Positions 9,289 to 18,590 of a stretch of 64,000 nt of DNA are shown one piece after another. The stretch comes from Paenibacillus sp. CF384 (GTDB taxonomy: Bacteria > Bacillota > Bacilli > Paenibacillales > Paenibacillaceae). The notes beneath the pieces were generated by a model. It made no database searches. It was not told the origin of the DNA and saw only the letters and a program-made list of their open reading frames with translations. The stretch is from NCBI RefSeq assembly GCF_900106745.1, contig NZ_FNNV01000002.1, positions 248,001 through 312,000 of the forward strand, written 5' to 3'. The translations under genes and the position numbers were made by a program. The stretch's first letter is position 1. The number at the start of each line of letters is the position of its first letter.

Positions 9289-10256
9289 GATGCCGCGCCT
9301 CCTTTGGAACCTAATTGCACCCTCGGATCGACAACCGCGTATAAGATATCAGCAATGAGGTTGCCGACTACGACGATCACGGATACGACCAGCGTAATGG
9401 ACATCAGCACGGAATATTCCCTTGCTACAGCCATATCTACGAATAGGCGTCCCATTCCAGGCCAGTTGAACACGCGCTCTGTTAAGGCAGCTCCGCCTAC
9501 GAGAATCGGCAGATCGAGACCTAGTATCGTAATGATTGGAATCAGTGCATTGCGCAGGGCATGACGGAAAATAACCCTTCCCTCTTTCAACCCTTTTGCA
9601 CGAGCGGTACGAATATAATCTTGATTCAGAACTTCCAGCATACTCGCGCGCGAATACTTCGTGTACGCGGCCAGAAATCCGAGTGTCAATACGGATACCG
9701 GAAGAATGAGATGCATGAACAGGTCGCCGAGGTTGCCCTCTTTGCCCATGGTATACATATCCGATAAAGGCAATAGATCGAGCTTGAGCGAGAAATACTC
9801 CTGCAATATAATACCAAACCAGAACGTCGGCATCGCGAATCCGACATAGGAAACGAAGTTGGCCGTCTGGTCGGATAGTCCATATTCGGCTGTACTGTTA
9901 TAAATCCCCCAAGGGATTGCGATCAAGAGTGAGAAGAGCCAGGCAACGCCCATTAATACCATCGTGTTCTGCACGGTTGGCCATAGAATATCACCGACCG
10001 GAATATGATTTTTAAACGTATAACCGAGATCGCCCGTAAGCAAATTACCTAACCAAATCGCATATTGCACATAGATCGGACGGTCGAGTCCCAAATTATG
10101 CGCTTGTACCAATCCGGCTTCCGGCGATAAGCCCGGTGCCAGAAAGATCTTCGTCGGCCCGCCAGGTGCGGCGTGAATCATGATGAAGGTAAGAATCGAG
10201 ATTAAGAAAAGTACAAGGACGGATTGCAGTGTTCGGCGTATCATATATTCAGTCAT
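9285..10256 (-). CDS. Di/oligopeptide ABC transporter permease, OppB/DppB type
   Basis: This 323-residue permease has six predicted membrane helices, the opening MIRRTLQSVLVLF typical of OppB/DppB and an EAA loop (RTARAKGLKEGRVIFRHALR). The ATG at 10256 was chosen over the in-frame one at 10283 because AAGGAGGGG sits 7 bases before it. It follows the binding-protein gene after an 83-base gap containing a small hairpin. Confidence 0.93.
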   Translation of the reverse strand: MTEYMIRRTLQSVLVLFLISILTFIMIHAAPGGPTKIFLAPGLSPEAGLVQAHNLGLDRPIYVQYAIWLGNLLTGDLGYTFKNHIPVGDILWPTVQNTMVLMGVAWLFSLLIAIPWGIYNSTAEYGLSDQTANFVSYVGFAMPTFWFGIILQEYFSLKLDLLPLSDMYTMGKEGNLGDLFMHLILPVSVLTLGFLAAYTKYSRASMLEVLNQDYIRTARAKGLKEGRVIFRHALRNALIPIITILGLDLPILVGGAALTERVFNWPGMGRLFVDMAVAREYSVLMSITLVVSVIVVVGNLIADILYAVVDPRVQLGSKGGAAS

Positions 10257-10287
10257 TTCAGCGCCCCTCCTTTTACTGAACACAAGA

Positions 10288-10307
10288 GAAGGGCCTGTTG
10301 GCCCTTC
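10288..10307 (-). other. Intercistronic hairpin between binding protein and permease genes
   Basis: GAAGGGCC pairs with GGCCCTTC over a four-base loop, with no long T-run. Such stem-loops commonly follow the binding-protein gene and keep its message more abundant than the permease message; that role is inferred. Confidence 0.5.
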
Positions 10308-10339
10308 CCCTGATCAGTTATGCAGTATGATTGTCGAAC

Positions 10340-12118
10340 CTATTCTGTTGCCCACCAGTTGATTGCATGGTACAAGTAGCCGTAGCCGAGAGCAGATTCC
10401 GGTTTGTCTTCTTCAGCCCAGTGGATCTTCGTGGAGTCTATAACTTGCGGAAGCCCATATTGGTACAAGAATACATAAGGAAGGTCAACCGAGATTTGTT
10501 TGCCGATTTCATGGTACACATTTGCGCGCTCTGTTTGATCCGTAGTCAGTTGACCTTTCGTCCACAAAGCGTCGATTGCTTCGTTCTTATACCAGCCGCC
10601 GTTTTGGCCGGTTGGCGGGTAATATTTCGAAGAGAAGATGCTCTCTGCATCCGGATCCGGGTTAGACAGGGACCAGGAAAGCAGAATGGCAGGGAATTTA
10701 CCAGGCGTGATGTTCTGGTCGATCCATGTTGCAAAGTCAATGCCTTTAGGCGTTACTTCAACGCCAACATCCTTCAGGTTCTGCTGAATGATTGCGGCAA
10801 CTTGCTCACGACGGCTGTTGCCGGCGTTGTATTGCAGTTCGAAGGAGAAGCGGTGTCCGTCTTTCACAAGGATACCGTCTTTGCCAGCTACCCAGCCGTC
10901 TTCAGCTAGAAGTGCTTTAGCCTTCTCAGCATCATAAGCGTAGTTCACTGCTTGGTCGCCTGGATCTGCCCATGAGCCTGGCAGGAATGGCGAGTTCATC
11001 AGCTTACCGGTTCCTTTAAGAACATTGTCGACCATACCTTGACGGTTCAGTGCAGTAGCGATGGCTTGACGTGTTTTCTGGCCTTTGAACGGTGAATATT
11101 TATCAGGGAAGTTCTCATCCTTGAAGTTGAATTGTACGTATTCGTATTGAGGACCTGGAGCAAGAATCACGTTCAGATTCTCTTTGGCCTTAATTGCATC
11201 GATTTGGGTAACCGGAATCGCTGGAGACATTTGAATGTCGCCTTTGATCAAGGCTTGTACTTCCGTGTTTTGGTCAGCGTAAATTTTGTAGATGATTTTA
11301 GCCAAGTGCGGCTTCTTCTCACCCCAGTAGTTCGGGTTCGCTTCAAGCGTAATGTACTGGCCTTGTTTCCACTCTGCAAATTTCCATGGACCGCTTGTAA
11401 CGGTTTTTGCAGGGTCTACGCCGTATGCGTTCTTGCTCAGCTCTTTCACCGGTACATCCTTCAAGATGTGGGAAGGAACCAGGGAGCTTGCAAGCGTGTA
11501 TTGGAATGGTGCATACACTTGCTTCAGTTTGAATTCAATCGTTGTATCATCGACTTTAGTGATGGTATCGATTTTGTCGACTGTGCTGATACCAGGTGCG
11601 CCGGCATCAGGGTTCTTAACCGTGTTGAAGGTGAAGAGAACGTCGTCTGCAGTAAGCGGCTGACCGTCGTTCCATTTCGCCGTGCTTTTGATTTTGACTG
11701 TATATGATTTGCCGTCTGCGCTGATCACTGGAAGCTCGGCAGCAATCGACCAAGGCTCAACTACCAGGTTGGCATTGCGGTCTACGTCGTATAGCTTGGC
11801 GTTGATTAAGGTTTCAATATCGCCGGAAGAAGTGTCATTGATATAAATAGGGTTTACAGAGACGATATCGGAGAATGTGCCAATCGTCATGGTTCCGCCG
11901 TCTACAGGCGTATTTGGATCAGGAGTCGCGGGTGTTTCAGTCGTAGTGTCGGTGTTTGTGGTAGTATTTGTGTTCGTTGCTTCAGTTGTGTTAGCAGGTT
12001 TGTTATTCGTTGTTGTATTGGCGTTGTTTGCATTGTTATTACCGCTGCAACCCGCCAACATTACTCCAACAAGAGCGATGACAGACAAACAGGAAAACCA
12101 ATTCGATACCTTCCTCAT
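10340..12118 (-). CDS. Peptide ABC transporter substrate-binding lipoprotein (SBP family 5)
   Basis: The precursor is 592 residues. It has a basic start, a hydrophobic core and lipobox VMLAGC, then a Thr/Asn/Ala-rich linker of about 50 residues, then the family 5 (OppA/DppA) binding domain with WNDGQPLTADDVLFTF and VDPAKTVTSGPWKF. It captures di- or oligopeptides outside the membrane and hands them to the permeases. In-frame ATGs exist at 12148, 12127 and 12118; GGGGAGG is 10 bases from the last and only 2 from the middle one, so 12118 is preferred. It is the first gene of the operon. The linker is low-complexity and probably spans the wall. Confidence 0.93.
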   Translation of the reverse strand: MRKVSNWFSCLSVIALVGVMLAGCSGNNNANNANTTTNNKPANTTEATNTNTTTNTDTTTETPATPDPNTPVDGGTMTIGTFSDIVSVNPIYINDTSSGDIETLINAKLYDVDRNANLVVEPWSIAAELPVISADGKSYTVKIKSTAKWNDGQPLTADDVLFTFNTVKNPDAGAPGISTVDKIDTITKVDDTTIEFKLKQVYAPFQYTLASSLVPSHILKDVPVKELSKNAYGVDPAKTVTSGPWKFAEWKQGQYITLEANPNYWGEKKPHLAKIIYKIYADQNTEVQALIKGDIQMSPAIPVTQIDAIKAKENLNVILAPGPQYEYVQFNFKDENFPDKYSPFKGQKTRQAIATALNRQGMVDNVLKGTGKLMNSPFLPGSWADPGDQAVNYAYDAEKAKALLAEDGWVAGKDGILVKDGHRFSFELQYNAGNSRREQVAAIIQQNLKDVGVEVTPKGIDFATWIDQNITPGKFPAILLSWSLSNPDPDAESIFSSKYYPPTGQNGGWYKNEAIDALWTKGQLTTDQTERANVYHEIGKQISVDLPYVFLYQYGLPQVIDSTKIHWAEEDKPESALGYGYLYHAINWWATE

Positions 12119-12142
12119 CTTGTTCATTCCTCCCCATGATCT

Positions 12143-12171
12143 CAACAAAATGATTACATTGACTTTTGTTG
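12143..12171 (-). promoter_or_regulatory. Inverted repeat between promoter and peptide-importer start
   Basis: CAACAAAA and TTTTGTTG are perfect 8-bp inverted repeats separated by 13 bases, directly downstream of the -10 box. It is a candidate operator or 5' leader hairpin. Confidence 0.4.
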
Positions 12172-12172
12172 A

Positions 12173-12201
12173 AATATACCAAACTATTAGAATTTTCTCA
12201 A
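12173..12201 (-). promoter_or_regulatory. Sigma-A promoter of the peptide-importer operon
   Basis: On the minus strand TTGAGA (12196-12201) and TATATT (12173-12178) are separated by exactly 17 bases and lie about 55 bases before the start of the binding-protein gene. Confidence 0.7.
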
Positions 12202-12941
12202 AACTTTTTTGCGAGATTCGTAGCCTTTTCTGAAATCTTTAGAACTTCTTTACCAAGTGCGCCTTCAAACGACCAAATCCCCTATGAAATGACTCCTTTC
12301 GAACGCTAGTATTTGATGCTGCAGTTAGGCTGCTTGACTTCGAAATCATTGTAATCCATTTGACATTTACAGTATATTGGGGGAATTTCAGCATAATCGA
12401 AAGCGTTTTTAGCATCTCAATCTACCGAAGTCTTGCATTTACAAGATTTAAACATGTCATGAGTTGGGGGAATTGGAGGGATCGGTTGCTTCGGGTTATT
12501 TTCGAAAAATAGGCTTAAAGTAGGCTGTATGTATCTTTATGCAATGTGATTAATTCGCTTCAACGCGTCGACGCGGCGCCTCAAAGTGACAATATTCTTC
12601 AACGCGTTTACCGATTACTTCATTAAAGCAGTTGGGTGATTAGTATTTCTTACAGGTTTACAAACCGTTGGTTTTACTAGTTTTTTAAATTTATCGTTTC
12701 CAGTTACAGGGATTATTTTTTTCCGGCAGGCAAAATGTAATGCATCCCGAAATAGACCGCGCGGAGTACAAGTACGAGCCAGCTGCTTTTAATGTAGGCA
12801 GTTTATAGGACGGACTTACAACGCAATGAATATTTATGCATAACTACTATTTCTTTAAAAAATATCATTATTTTAACGTCGAATGTGAAGAAATATTACA
12901 TTTGGTTTGTTTTCGTTGACAGTTGCAAGCGTTGTCTGGCC
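12202..12941. other. Gene-poor AT-rich stretch
   Basis: There is no credible gene in about 740 bases. Base composition is visibly richer in A and T than the flanks. CTTCAACGCGT occurs twice (around 12559 and 12598). On the minus strand a run of 27 codons with protein-like hydrophobic character ends at 12713, but it has no start or ribosome-binding site. Together with the neighbouring SLH remnant this looks like decayed sequence. Confidence 0.5.
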
Positions 12942-12984
12942 AAAAAACAAACCGCCAATACGTCCTTTCACGTATTGGCGGTTT
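12942..12984 (-). terminator. Terminator of the lost SLH-domain gene
   Basis: AAACCGCCAATACG pairs perfectly with its complement over an 8-base loop, and the minus strand continues TTTGTTTTTT. It follows the SLH remnant stop codon by 7 bases. Confidence 0.85.
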
Positions 12985-12991
12985 CCACTGT

Positions 12992-13055
12992 TTAGATCAA
13001 ATTCAAAATCCGGTAAATCATAACAGTCGCTTGAGCTCTGGTAGCCCCGCCTTTG
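12992..13055 (-). pseudogene. C-terminal remnant of an SLH-domain (surface layer) protein
   Basis: The minus strand ends an open frame GGATRAQATVMIYRILNLI followed by TAA at 12992. That is the C-terminal half of an S-layer homology repeat (consensus TRAQA...M.YR.L), the module that anchors proteins to pyruvylated wall polymer. The rest of the gene is missing: the similarity stops exactly where a dispersed repeat begins at 13056, and a stop codon appears shortly beyond. Its own terminator is still present. I infer that the gene was truncated by a rearrangement or by insertion involving the repeat. Confidence 0.7.
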
Positions 13056-13131
13056 TAACGGTTGTCAGCGTGCTTATTTCACAAAAAAATCGACTTTTAG
13101 ATCGCTAACGCTTGTGACAGAGCTTATATCC
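13056..13131 (+). repeat. Repeat family A, two units 50 bp apart
   Basis: Units TAACGGTTGTCAGCGTGCTT (from 13056) and TAACGCTTGTGACAGAGCTT (from 13106) start exactly 50 bases apart. The same unit occurs four times at 36245-36427 with the same 50-base period. The copy abuts the SLH remnant. Confidence 0.75.
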
Positions 13132-13178
13132 AGTAAAATGGCTGATTTCTATTCGAAAATGTAAAGCGGGGAGTGCCC

Positions 13179-13205
13179 AAAAAAGACCACTCCGAGGAGT
13201 GGTCT
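13179..13205 (-). terminator. Terminator after tal
   Basis: AGACCACTCC pairs with GGAGTGGTCT over a 2-base gap, followed on the minus strand by TTTTTT. It ends the zwf-tkt-tal operon. Confidence 0.85.
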
Positions 13206-13227
13206 GATTTTACTCTTAATGCTGGGT

Positions 13228-13893
13228 TTATTGTACAGTTTTCTTCCAATCGGCAGCGAATTTCTCCATGCCTTGATCCGTCAGCGGATGCTTGGATATT
13301 TGCTCGATGACCGAGAATGGAATCGTAGCAATATGTGCGCCGGCCATCGCTACGCGAGTAACGTGATCCGGGTGACGGACGGAAGCAGCGATAATTTGCG
13401 CATCCAGGTTATGAATACGGAACAACTCAGCGACCTTCGAGACCAATAGAACACCGTCTTCGGAGATGTCATCCAAGCGGCCAAGGAACGGAGACACGTA
13501 AGTTGCGCCGGCACGAGCGGCCAGAAGCGCTTGATTGACCGTGAAGATCAGCGTTACATTCGTTTTGACGCCTTTCTTAGTCAAGTAACGGCAAGCCTCC
13601 AAACCTGCAAGCGTCATTGGGAGCTTGATCGTGATGTTAGGGTCGTTATTGTTGATCTTGATCAGCTCATTGGCTTGTGCGATCATTTCTTCGGCATTAA
13701 GAGCGTCAGGTGTGACTTCCGCCGAAACGGATTCAACTTCGGGCACTAATTTTAAAATTTCTTCGATGCGATCCTCGAACTTTACGCCTTCTTTGGCAAC
13801 CAAGGACGGATTCGTTGTTACGCCGGATAGGACGCCGGTTTTATAGGCTTTCTTGATGTCTTCTACATTGGCAGTATCGATAAAAAATTTCAT
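13228..13893 (-). CDS. tal: Transaldolase (small TalC/FSA-type)
   Basis: The product is a 221-residue TIM-barrel aldolase of the small transaldolase family, opening [17 protein letters not shown]. The Schiff-base lysine is K90 in NITIKLPMT. The family splits into fructose-6-phosphate aldolase (Gln and Tyr at two active-site positions) and true transaldolase (Glu and Phe). Here the motifs read SAEVT (E59) and SPFLGR, which favours transaldolase. It moves a dihydroxyacetone unit between sedoheptulose-7-phosphate and glyceraldehyde-3-phosphate in the non-oxidative pentose phosphate pathway. It is the last gene of zwf-tkt-tal, 38 bases after tkt. The start is supported by GGAGG 10 bases upstream. 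Confidence 0.93.
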   Translation of the reverse strand: MKFFIDTANVEDIKKAYKTGVLSGVTTNPSLVAKEGVKFEDRIEEILKLVPEVESVSAEVTPDALNAEEMIAQANELIKINNNDPNITIKLPMTLAGLEACRYLTKKGVKTNVTLIFTVNQALLAARAGATYVSPFLGRLDDISEDGVLLVSKVAELFRIHNLDAQIIAASVRHPDHVTRVAMAGAHIATIPFSVIEQISKHPLTDQGMEKFAADWKKTVQ

Positions 13894-13931
13894 GGTTTAC
13901 GACCTCCATTATGGTGTAATGTAACAGCCTA

Positions 13932-15926
13932 TTAGTTCAGTAATTCTTTCGTTTGACGTACTACATTTGCCGTAGAGAATCCAAAGTACTCTAACACTTC
14001 TGTACCCGCGCCGGATGCACCGAAGGTATCAATCGATATATTCTTGCCGCCAAGCCCTGTGTAACGTTCCCAGCCTAACGAGATGCCGGCTTCGATGGAA
14101 ACTCGCTTCGTCACAGCTGCAGGCAGAACGCTTTCCTTGTAGGCTGCCGACTGACGATCGAACAGCTCTCTGCTCGGCATTGCTACTACGCGAACGGAGA
14201 TGTTATCCTGCTCAAGTTCAGCTTTGGCGTTTACGGCCAGCGAAACTTCCGATCCTGTTGCAATCAGGATCACATCCGGCTGAGCGTTCGTTTCAGACAG
14301 GATATAAGCCCCTTTTGCTACCGCATCAATATTGCCCTTGGTCTCTTCATATACAGGGAGGTTCTGTCTGCTCAAGATGAGTGCAACCGGACCTTCCTTC
14401 TGCTGCAGCGCATATGCCCATGCACTTGCTGTTTCATTGGCATCCGTCGGTCTGATGACGGTCAAGCCCGGAATGGTGCGCAGGGCAGCCAAGTGTTCAA
14501 CAGGCTCATGCGTTGGGCCGTCTTCGCCGACTGCGATGGAATCATGCGTGAATACATAAGTCAAAGGCAGCTTCATCAGCGCCGCCAGACGAATGGCCGG
14601 GCGCAAGTAATCGCTGAATACGAAGAAGGTGCTAACGAATGGTTTTACCCCTCCATGCAAAGCCATACCGTTACCGGCAGCGCCCATTGCATGCTCCCGC
14701 ACGCCGAAGTAAACGTTGCGTCCTGAGTATGACCCCACTGCGAAGGTTTGCTCGCCGCTGATATCCGTCATCGTCGAGTGCGATAAATCCGCGCTGCCGC
14801 CGAAGATGGAAGGTACGGTTTTCACATAATGATTGATTGCATTTCCGCTTGCAATACGAGTTGAAACCGTCTTAGCGGAATCGAAGGTTAGAATATCGGC
14901 CGGTGCAATCACCACGGATCCGTCGATGACTTGCTCCAGTTCTTGGCCTTGTGCCGGGAATGCGGCTTTATAGGAAGCAACCAATTGATTCCACGCTTCT
15001 TCTTTGGCCTCACCATTACGCTTCAGTTGTTCGAAATGAGCTTTCACATCTTGCGGTACCGTGAATTCTTCCTCATACTCCCAGCCATATACTTTCTTCG
15101 TTGCGATGGCTTCTTCTTTACCGATCGGATTGCCGTGTACTTTGTTTGTACCCGCTACTTTACTGCCGTAACCAATAATTGTCCGAACCTCGATCAAGGT
15201 TGGCTGTGTATTATTCTGCTTAGCCGCTTCAATCGCTGCAGCAATTCGCGTAATATCATTGCCGTCTTCCACGCGGATATACTGCCAGTTCGCCGACTCC
15301 GCTCTCTTCTGAATATTTTCCCCAAAGGAAAGGTTTAGCGCTCCATCCAGGGAGATGTCGTTAGAATCATACAATACGACTAGCTTGCCCAGTTTCATAT
15401 GTCCGGCCATCGACATGGCCTCATAAGAAATACCTTCCATTAGGTCACCGTCGCCAACCAGCGCATACGTATGATGATCGACAACCGGGAAACCTTCTTG
15501 ATTGTATTTAGACGCAAGATGCGCTTCGGCCATCGCCATGCCGACTGCCATCGAAATCCCTTGTCCAAGCGGGCCAGTCGTTGCATCAACACCGTCTGTA
15601 TGGCCATATTCGGGATGACCGGGCGTTAAGCTATTCAGCTTGCGGAACTGTTTGAGATCATCGATCGATACTTGATAGCCGGACAAATGCAGAAGGCTAT
15701 AGAGCAATGCGGAACCATGTCCCGCTGATAATACGAAACGATCGCGGTTGAACCACTTGGCATGACTCGGATTGTGATTTAATGACTTGGACCATAAGGT
15801 ATAAGCCATCGGTGCTGCACCCATTGGCAATCCCGGATGACCGGAATTGGCGTTGTTAATAGCGTCAATGGATAAAGTACGGATCGTATCGATTGCGAGT
15901 TGCTCAATTGTTTGTGATGTAAGCAT
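13932..15926 (-). CDS. tkt: Transketolase
   Basis: The product is 664 residues, the usual length. The N-terminal thiamine-diphosphate domain has [12 protein letters not shown] and the cofactor motif [13 protein letters not shown]...SNDISLDG (about 153-185). The middle pyrimidine-binding domain has GGSADLSHS and the catalytic-Glu segment [11 protein letters not shown], and a C-terminal domain follows. It transfers two-carbon ketol units between pentose phosphates and links the pathway to glycolysis. A longer frame from 16085 exists, but the ATG at 15926 follows GGAAGGGGAA and gives the family N-terminus ([19 protein letters not shown]). The start lies inside the end of zwf (23-base overlap), so the two are co-translated. 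Confidence 0.96.
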   Translation of the reverse strand: MLTSQTIEQLAIDTIRTLSIDAINNANSGHPGLPMGAAPMAYTLWSKSLNHNPSHAKWFNRDRFVLSAGHGSALLYSLLHLSGYQVSIDDLKQFRKLNSLTPGHPEYGHTDGVDATTGPLGQGISMAVGMAMAEAHLASKYNQEGFPVVDHHTYALVGDGDLMEGISYEAMSMAGHMKLGKLVVLYDSNDISLDGALNLSFGENIQKRAESANWQYIRVEDGNDITRIAAAIEAAKQNNTQPTLIEVRTIIGYGSKVAGTNKVHGNPIGKEEAIATKKVYGWEYEEEFTVPQDVKAHFEQLKRNGEAKEEAWNQLVASYKAAFPAQGQELEQVIDGSVVIAPADILTFDSAKTVSTRIASGNAINHYVKTVPSIFGGSADLSHSTMTDISGEQTFAVGSYSGRNVYFGVREHAMGAAGNGMALHGGVKPFVSTFFVFSDYLRPAIRLAALMKLPLTYVFTHDSIAVGEDGPTHEPVEHLAALRTIPGLTVIRPTDANETASAWAYALQQKEGPVALILSRQNLPVYEETKGNIDAVAKGAYILSETNAQPDVILIATGSEVSLAVNAKAELEQDNISVRVVAMPSRELFDRQSAAYKESVLPAAVTKRVSIEAGISLGWERYTGLGGKNISIDTFGASGAGTEVLEYFGFSTANVVRQTKELLN

Positions 15927-17445
15927 AGTGTTCCCCTTCCTTTTCGTGTGTTTCATTCTCACGTTCTGTATGTTCATCGAACCACCAGTGATAGCCATCC
16001 TCTGCCAATAACGCATCGGATGCGGCTGGTCCGTAAGTGCCTGCTTCATAAGGATAGAGCGGAACCGTGTTCGCTTGGAAAGCATCCAAGATCGGCTGCA
16101 CCCATTGCCAGGACAGTTCTACTTCATCCCAGTGCGCGAAGAATTTAGGATCGCCGTTCAGGGCATCATGAATCAAGTTCTCATACGCTTCCGGCGTGTC
16201 GTCTTGGCTGGCATGGAAGTCGATATTGATCGGCTTGAACTCCCCTTTATGCTGCGGGTCCCTTGTATTTAACTGCAGCACGATGCCTTCGTTCGGACTG
16301 ATCTCAAAGACCAGAAGATTAGGCGCTTGTCTGTGGTCATACGCCTGCGCCTCCTTGGATGTCTCCTTTAACGGCTCCTTGAATTCAATGACAATTCGAG
16401 TCGATTTCTCTTTCATGCGTTTGCCTGTTCGTATATAGAAAGGAACGCCGCGCCAGAAGTAATCATCGATCTGCAATCGAGCCGCAATAAACGTATCGTT
16501 CATGGATGTGTCCGCAATCCCCGGCTCATCACGATAACCGGCAACGGGTTTCCCTTGAATGGTGCCAGCTCTGTATTGCCCACGGATAATGCTCGCGCTG
16601 ATTTCTTGTTTCTGTACCGGCTCAAGTGCTTCCATGACCTTCTTCTTCTTGAAACGGACCATCTCGGTGTCGCTGTGATTAGGAAGATGGCTTGCCAGCA
16701 TCATGAGAAGCTGCAGCATATGGTTCTGGAACATGTCTCGCACAGCGCCTACATGATCGTAATAACCGGCTCTTTCCTCCACGCCTACCGTTTCATTGGC
16801 TGTAATTTGCACATTTGCAATGTAACGGTTGGTCCACAAGGCTTGCAGAACCGGATTCGATTGCTGCAGAATCTCGAGCTTCTGCACCATCGGCTTGCCT
16901 AGATAATGATCGATACGGTAAATTTCCTCTTCCGCGAAAGCTTTGCTCAGCTTTTCATTTAAATCCCGGGCAGATTGCAAATCATAACCGAAAGGCTTCT
17001 CGATCACGAGACGTTTCTGGGAAGCCCCAAGTCCGCTTGCTTGGATATTAGCTGCAATGGTTTCGAAATGCTCCGGACCCACGGACAAATAAAACATCCG
17101 ATTCGGTTTCGTAATGTGAAGCTGCTGCTCCCTCTCTTCGATGAGGTTCAACAAATTGCGGTAATCTTCAATTCGGCCCACATCCAATATGTTGTAGCGG
17201 AATGCTTCTAGAAAACGCTCCAGCGAGGCTGGATCATCAACTACCTCACGTCTCGAATACGTACGAAGTGATTTCTCGACATTGGAGCGAAAGGTATCGT
17301 TAGACAGCTCTCTTCTGCCAAGACCAATTAGTGTGAAAGCTTCCGGTAATTTTCCATCGATGAATAAGTTATATAATGCCGGGTATATTTTGCGTTTCGC
17401 TAAATCACCGGTTGCGCCAAACAGTACAAACGTGGTCGGTTCCAT
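15904..17445 (-). CDS. zwf: Glucose-6-phosphate 1-dehydrogenase
   Basis: The product is 513 residues. The Rossmann start [19 protein letters not shown] binds NADP, and the substrate motif RIDHYLGK lies near residue 180. Oxidation of glucose-6-phosphate opens the pentose phosphate pathway and makes NADPH. After RIDHYLGK this protein has PMVQK where the common bacterial form is ETVQN or EMVQN. The ATG at 17445 is preceded by AAGGAG at 9 bases; a longer frame to 17529 would run into the promoter shared with the divergent LysR gene. It is the first gene of zwf-tkt-tal; no gluconate-6-phosphate dehydrogenase or lactonase gene is adjacent. Confidence 0.96.
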   Translation of the reverse strand: MEPTTFVLFGATGDLAKRKIYPALYNLFIDGKLPEAFTLIGLGRRELSNDTFRSNVEKSLRTYSRREVVDDPASLERFLEAFRYNILDVGRIEDYRNLLNLIEEREQQLHITKPNRMFYLSVGPEHFETIAANIQASGLGASQKRLVIEKPFGYDLQSARDLNEKLSKAFAEEEIYRIDHYLGKPMVQKLEILQQSNPVLQALWTNRYIANVQITANETVGVEERAGYYDHVGAVRDMFQNHMLQLLMMLASHLPNHSDTEMVRFKKKKVMEALEPVQKQEISASIIRGQYRAGTIQGKPVAGYRDEPGIADTSMNDTFIAARLQIDDYFWRGVPFYIRTGKRMKEKSTRIVIEFKEPLKETSKEAQAYDHRQAPNLLVFEISPNEGIVLQLNTRDPQHKGEFKPINIDFHASQDDTPEAYENLIHDALNGDPKFFAHWDEVELSWQWVQPILDAFQANTVPLYPYEAGTYGPAASDALLAEDGYHWWFDEHTERENETHEKEGEHYAYITNN

Positions 17446-17558
17446 TATTCCATACTCCTTCCAGTTAATCGCTGGTATCTCTTCTGTAGTTCCACTATAA
17501 TACGAAATACATCTATACAAGTAATACATATATTTCAGAGGAGCTATAGACCACGTCT

Positions 17559-18452
17559 ATGACCAACAATTATGAGTTGTACAAAGTATTCTATTGGGCC
17601 GCGAAGACAGGAAGCTTAACGCAAGCTGCTAAGGCACTTTATATTACCCAACCTAGCGTCAGTCATGCGATCAAACAGCTGGAAGACAGCTTTGGCATTA
17701 CGCTGTTTTACAGAAATTCCAAAGGCGTCGCGCTTACGCAAGAAGGTTCTTTGCTGTATTCCTATATCGAGCAATCCCATATCTTGATCTCTATAGCTGA
17801 AGAGAAAATGGCCGCACTCAAAAATCTCGACAGCGGTGAGCTGCGCATCGGCGGCAGTGATTCCTTGTTTAAGCACTACATGCTTCCGTATTTGGAGGAC
17901 TTTAATCGCAAGTATCCAGGCATCCGGCTTCATCTAAATCATGGGACGACACCTGAGGTCATTTCTTTTCTTAAAGAGGGCAAAATAGACTTAGGCGTCG
18001 TGCGCATGCCGATTGTGGATCCTCAGCTTGAGGTGAAGGAGAGTATTCAGTTACAGGATTGTTTTGTTGCGGGAGCTCGTTACGCCGATCTGAAGGAGAC
18101 CGTCCTTTCGCTGGAAATGCTGCTTCAGCACCATCTGATTCTGTTCTCACGCAATAGTCGGGCACGAATGGCGATCACGGAATTGTTCCAAAACTACGGT
18201 TACACCCTTAGGCCTGAAATTGAAGTCGGCAGCGTAGATCTGCTGATCGAGTTTGCGAAGCGCGGACTTGGTATCTCCTACGTCACAAGGGAATTCGTGA
18301 AGAAGGAGCTCGAAGAGGGCTCTCTATTCGAAATTAAGCTGGACGTGCTTCTGCCGCCTTCGCAAGTGGGTATCATGATTATGCGCAACATGCCGCTATC
18401 CATTACCGCGACTCGATTTATTGAGTACTTTGATAAATTCTCATTGCGTTAG
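17559..18452 (+). CDS. LysR-family transcriptional regulator
   Basis: The product is 297 residues. It has an N-terminal winged helix (TGSLTQAAKALYITQPSVSHAIKQLE, about residues 16-40), a linker helix and a periplasmic-binding-like effector domain (about 90-295). It is divergent from zwf with 113 bases between, the classical arrangement for a LysR protein controlling its neighbour. The intervening DNA holds repeated ATACAT/ATGTAT motifs that could be its sites. I infer that it regulates the pentose-phosphate operon in response to a sugar phosphate or NADPH-related signal; the effector cannot be read from the sequence. The ribosome-binding site is weak or distant, but an in-frame stop just upstream excludes a longer start. 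Confidence 0.9.
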   Translation: MTNNYELYKVFYWAAKTGSLTQAAKALYITQPSVSHAIKQLEDSFGITLFYRNSKGVALTQEGSLLYSYIEQSHILISIAEEKMAALKNLDSGELRIGGSDSLFKHYMLPYLEDFNRKYPGIRLHLNHGTTPEVISFLKEGKIDLGVVRMPIVDPQLEVKESIQLQDCFVAGARYADLKETVLSLEMLLQHHLILFSRNSRARMAITELFQNYGYTLRPEIEVGSVDLLIEFAKRGLGISYVTREFVKKELEEGSLFEIKLDVLLPPSQVGIMIMRNMPLSITATRFIEYFDKFSLR

Positions 18453-18489
18453 CAATTGAAAGGCTGAGCAGGAATTTGCTAGCGAGCAC

Positions 18490-18575
18490 GATAAATGCTG
18501 CATGAAATGCAACACTTTTACGTAAAAAAAGAGCTCTGGTCACGAAAATGCTGCATGGAATGCAACCTATTCGCG
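18490..18575. repeat. Repeat family B, two units
   Basis: AAATGCTGCATGAAATGCAAC (18493) and AAATGCTGCATGGAATGCAAC (18546) differ by one base and lie 53 bases apart. Each is an imperfect palindrome around TGCA. Related units occur at 27891-28077. Confidence 0.7.
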
Positions 18576-18587
18576 ACGAGAGCTCTT
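18524..18587 (-). terminator. Terminator of the sugar-acid operon with a repeat unit as its upper stem
   Basis: Outer stem AAGAGCTCT (18529-18537 and 18579-18587) is followed on the minus strand by seven T. The inner part (GTCGCGAA/TTCGTGAC and TTGCA/TGCAGC) is the second family B repeat unit. It lies 4 bases beyond the GntR stop codon. Confidence 0.8.
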
Positions 18588-18590
18588 CAC

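Noticed and set aside
12395..12412. Catabolite-responsive-element-like sequence CGAAAGCGTTTTTA
   Set aside because: It fails the consensus at both ends and lies about 200 bases upstream of the mapped promoter.
12713..12796. Hydrophobic 27-codon minus-strand run ending AGKK
   Set aside because: It is protein-like in composition but has no start codon or ribosome-binding site and is closed by a stop upstream; at most a gene fragment.
13228..13893. Fructose-6-phosphate aldolase instead of transaldolase
   Set aside because: The two discriminating positions are Glu (SAEVT) and Phe (SPFLGR), as in transaldolases, and the gene is in a pentose-phosphate operon.
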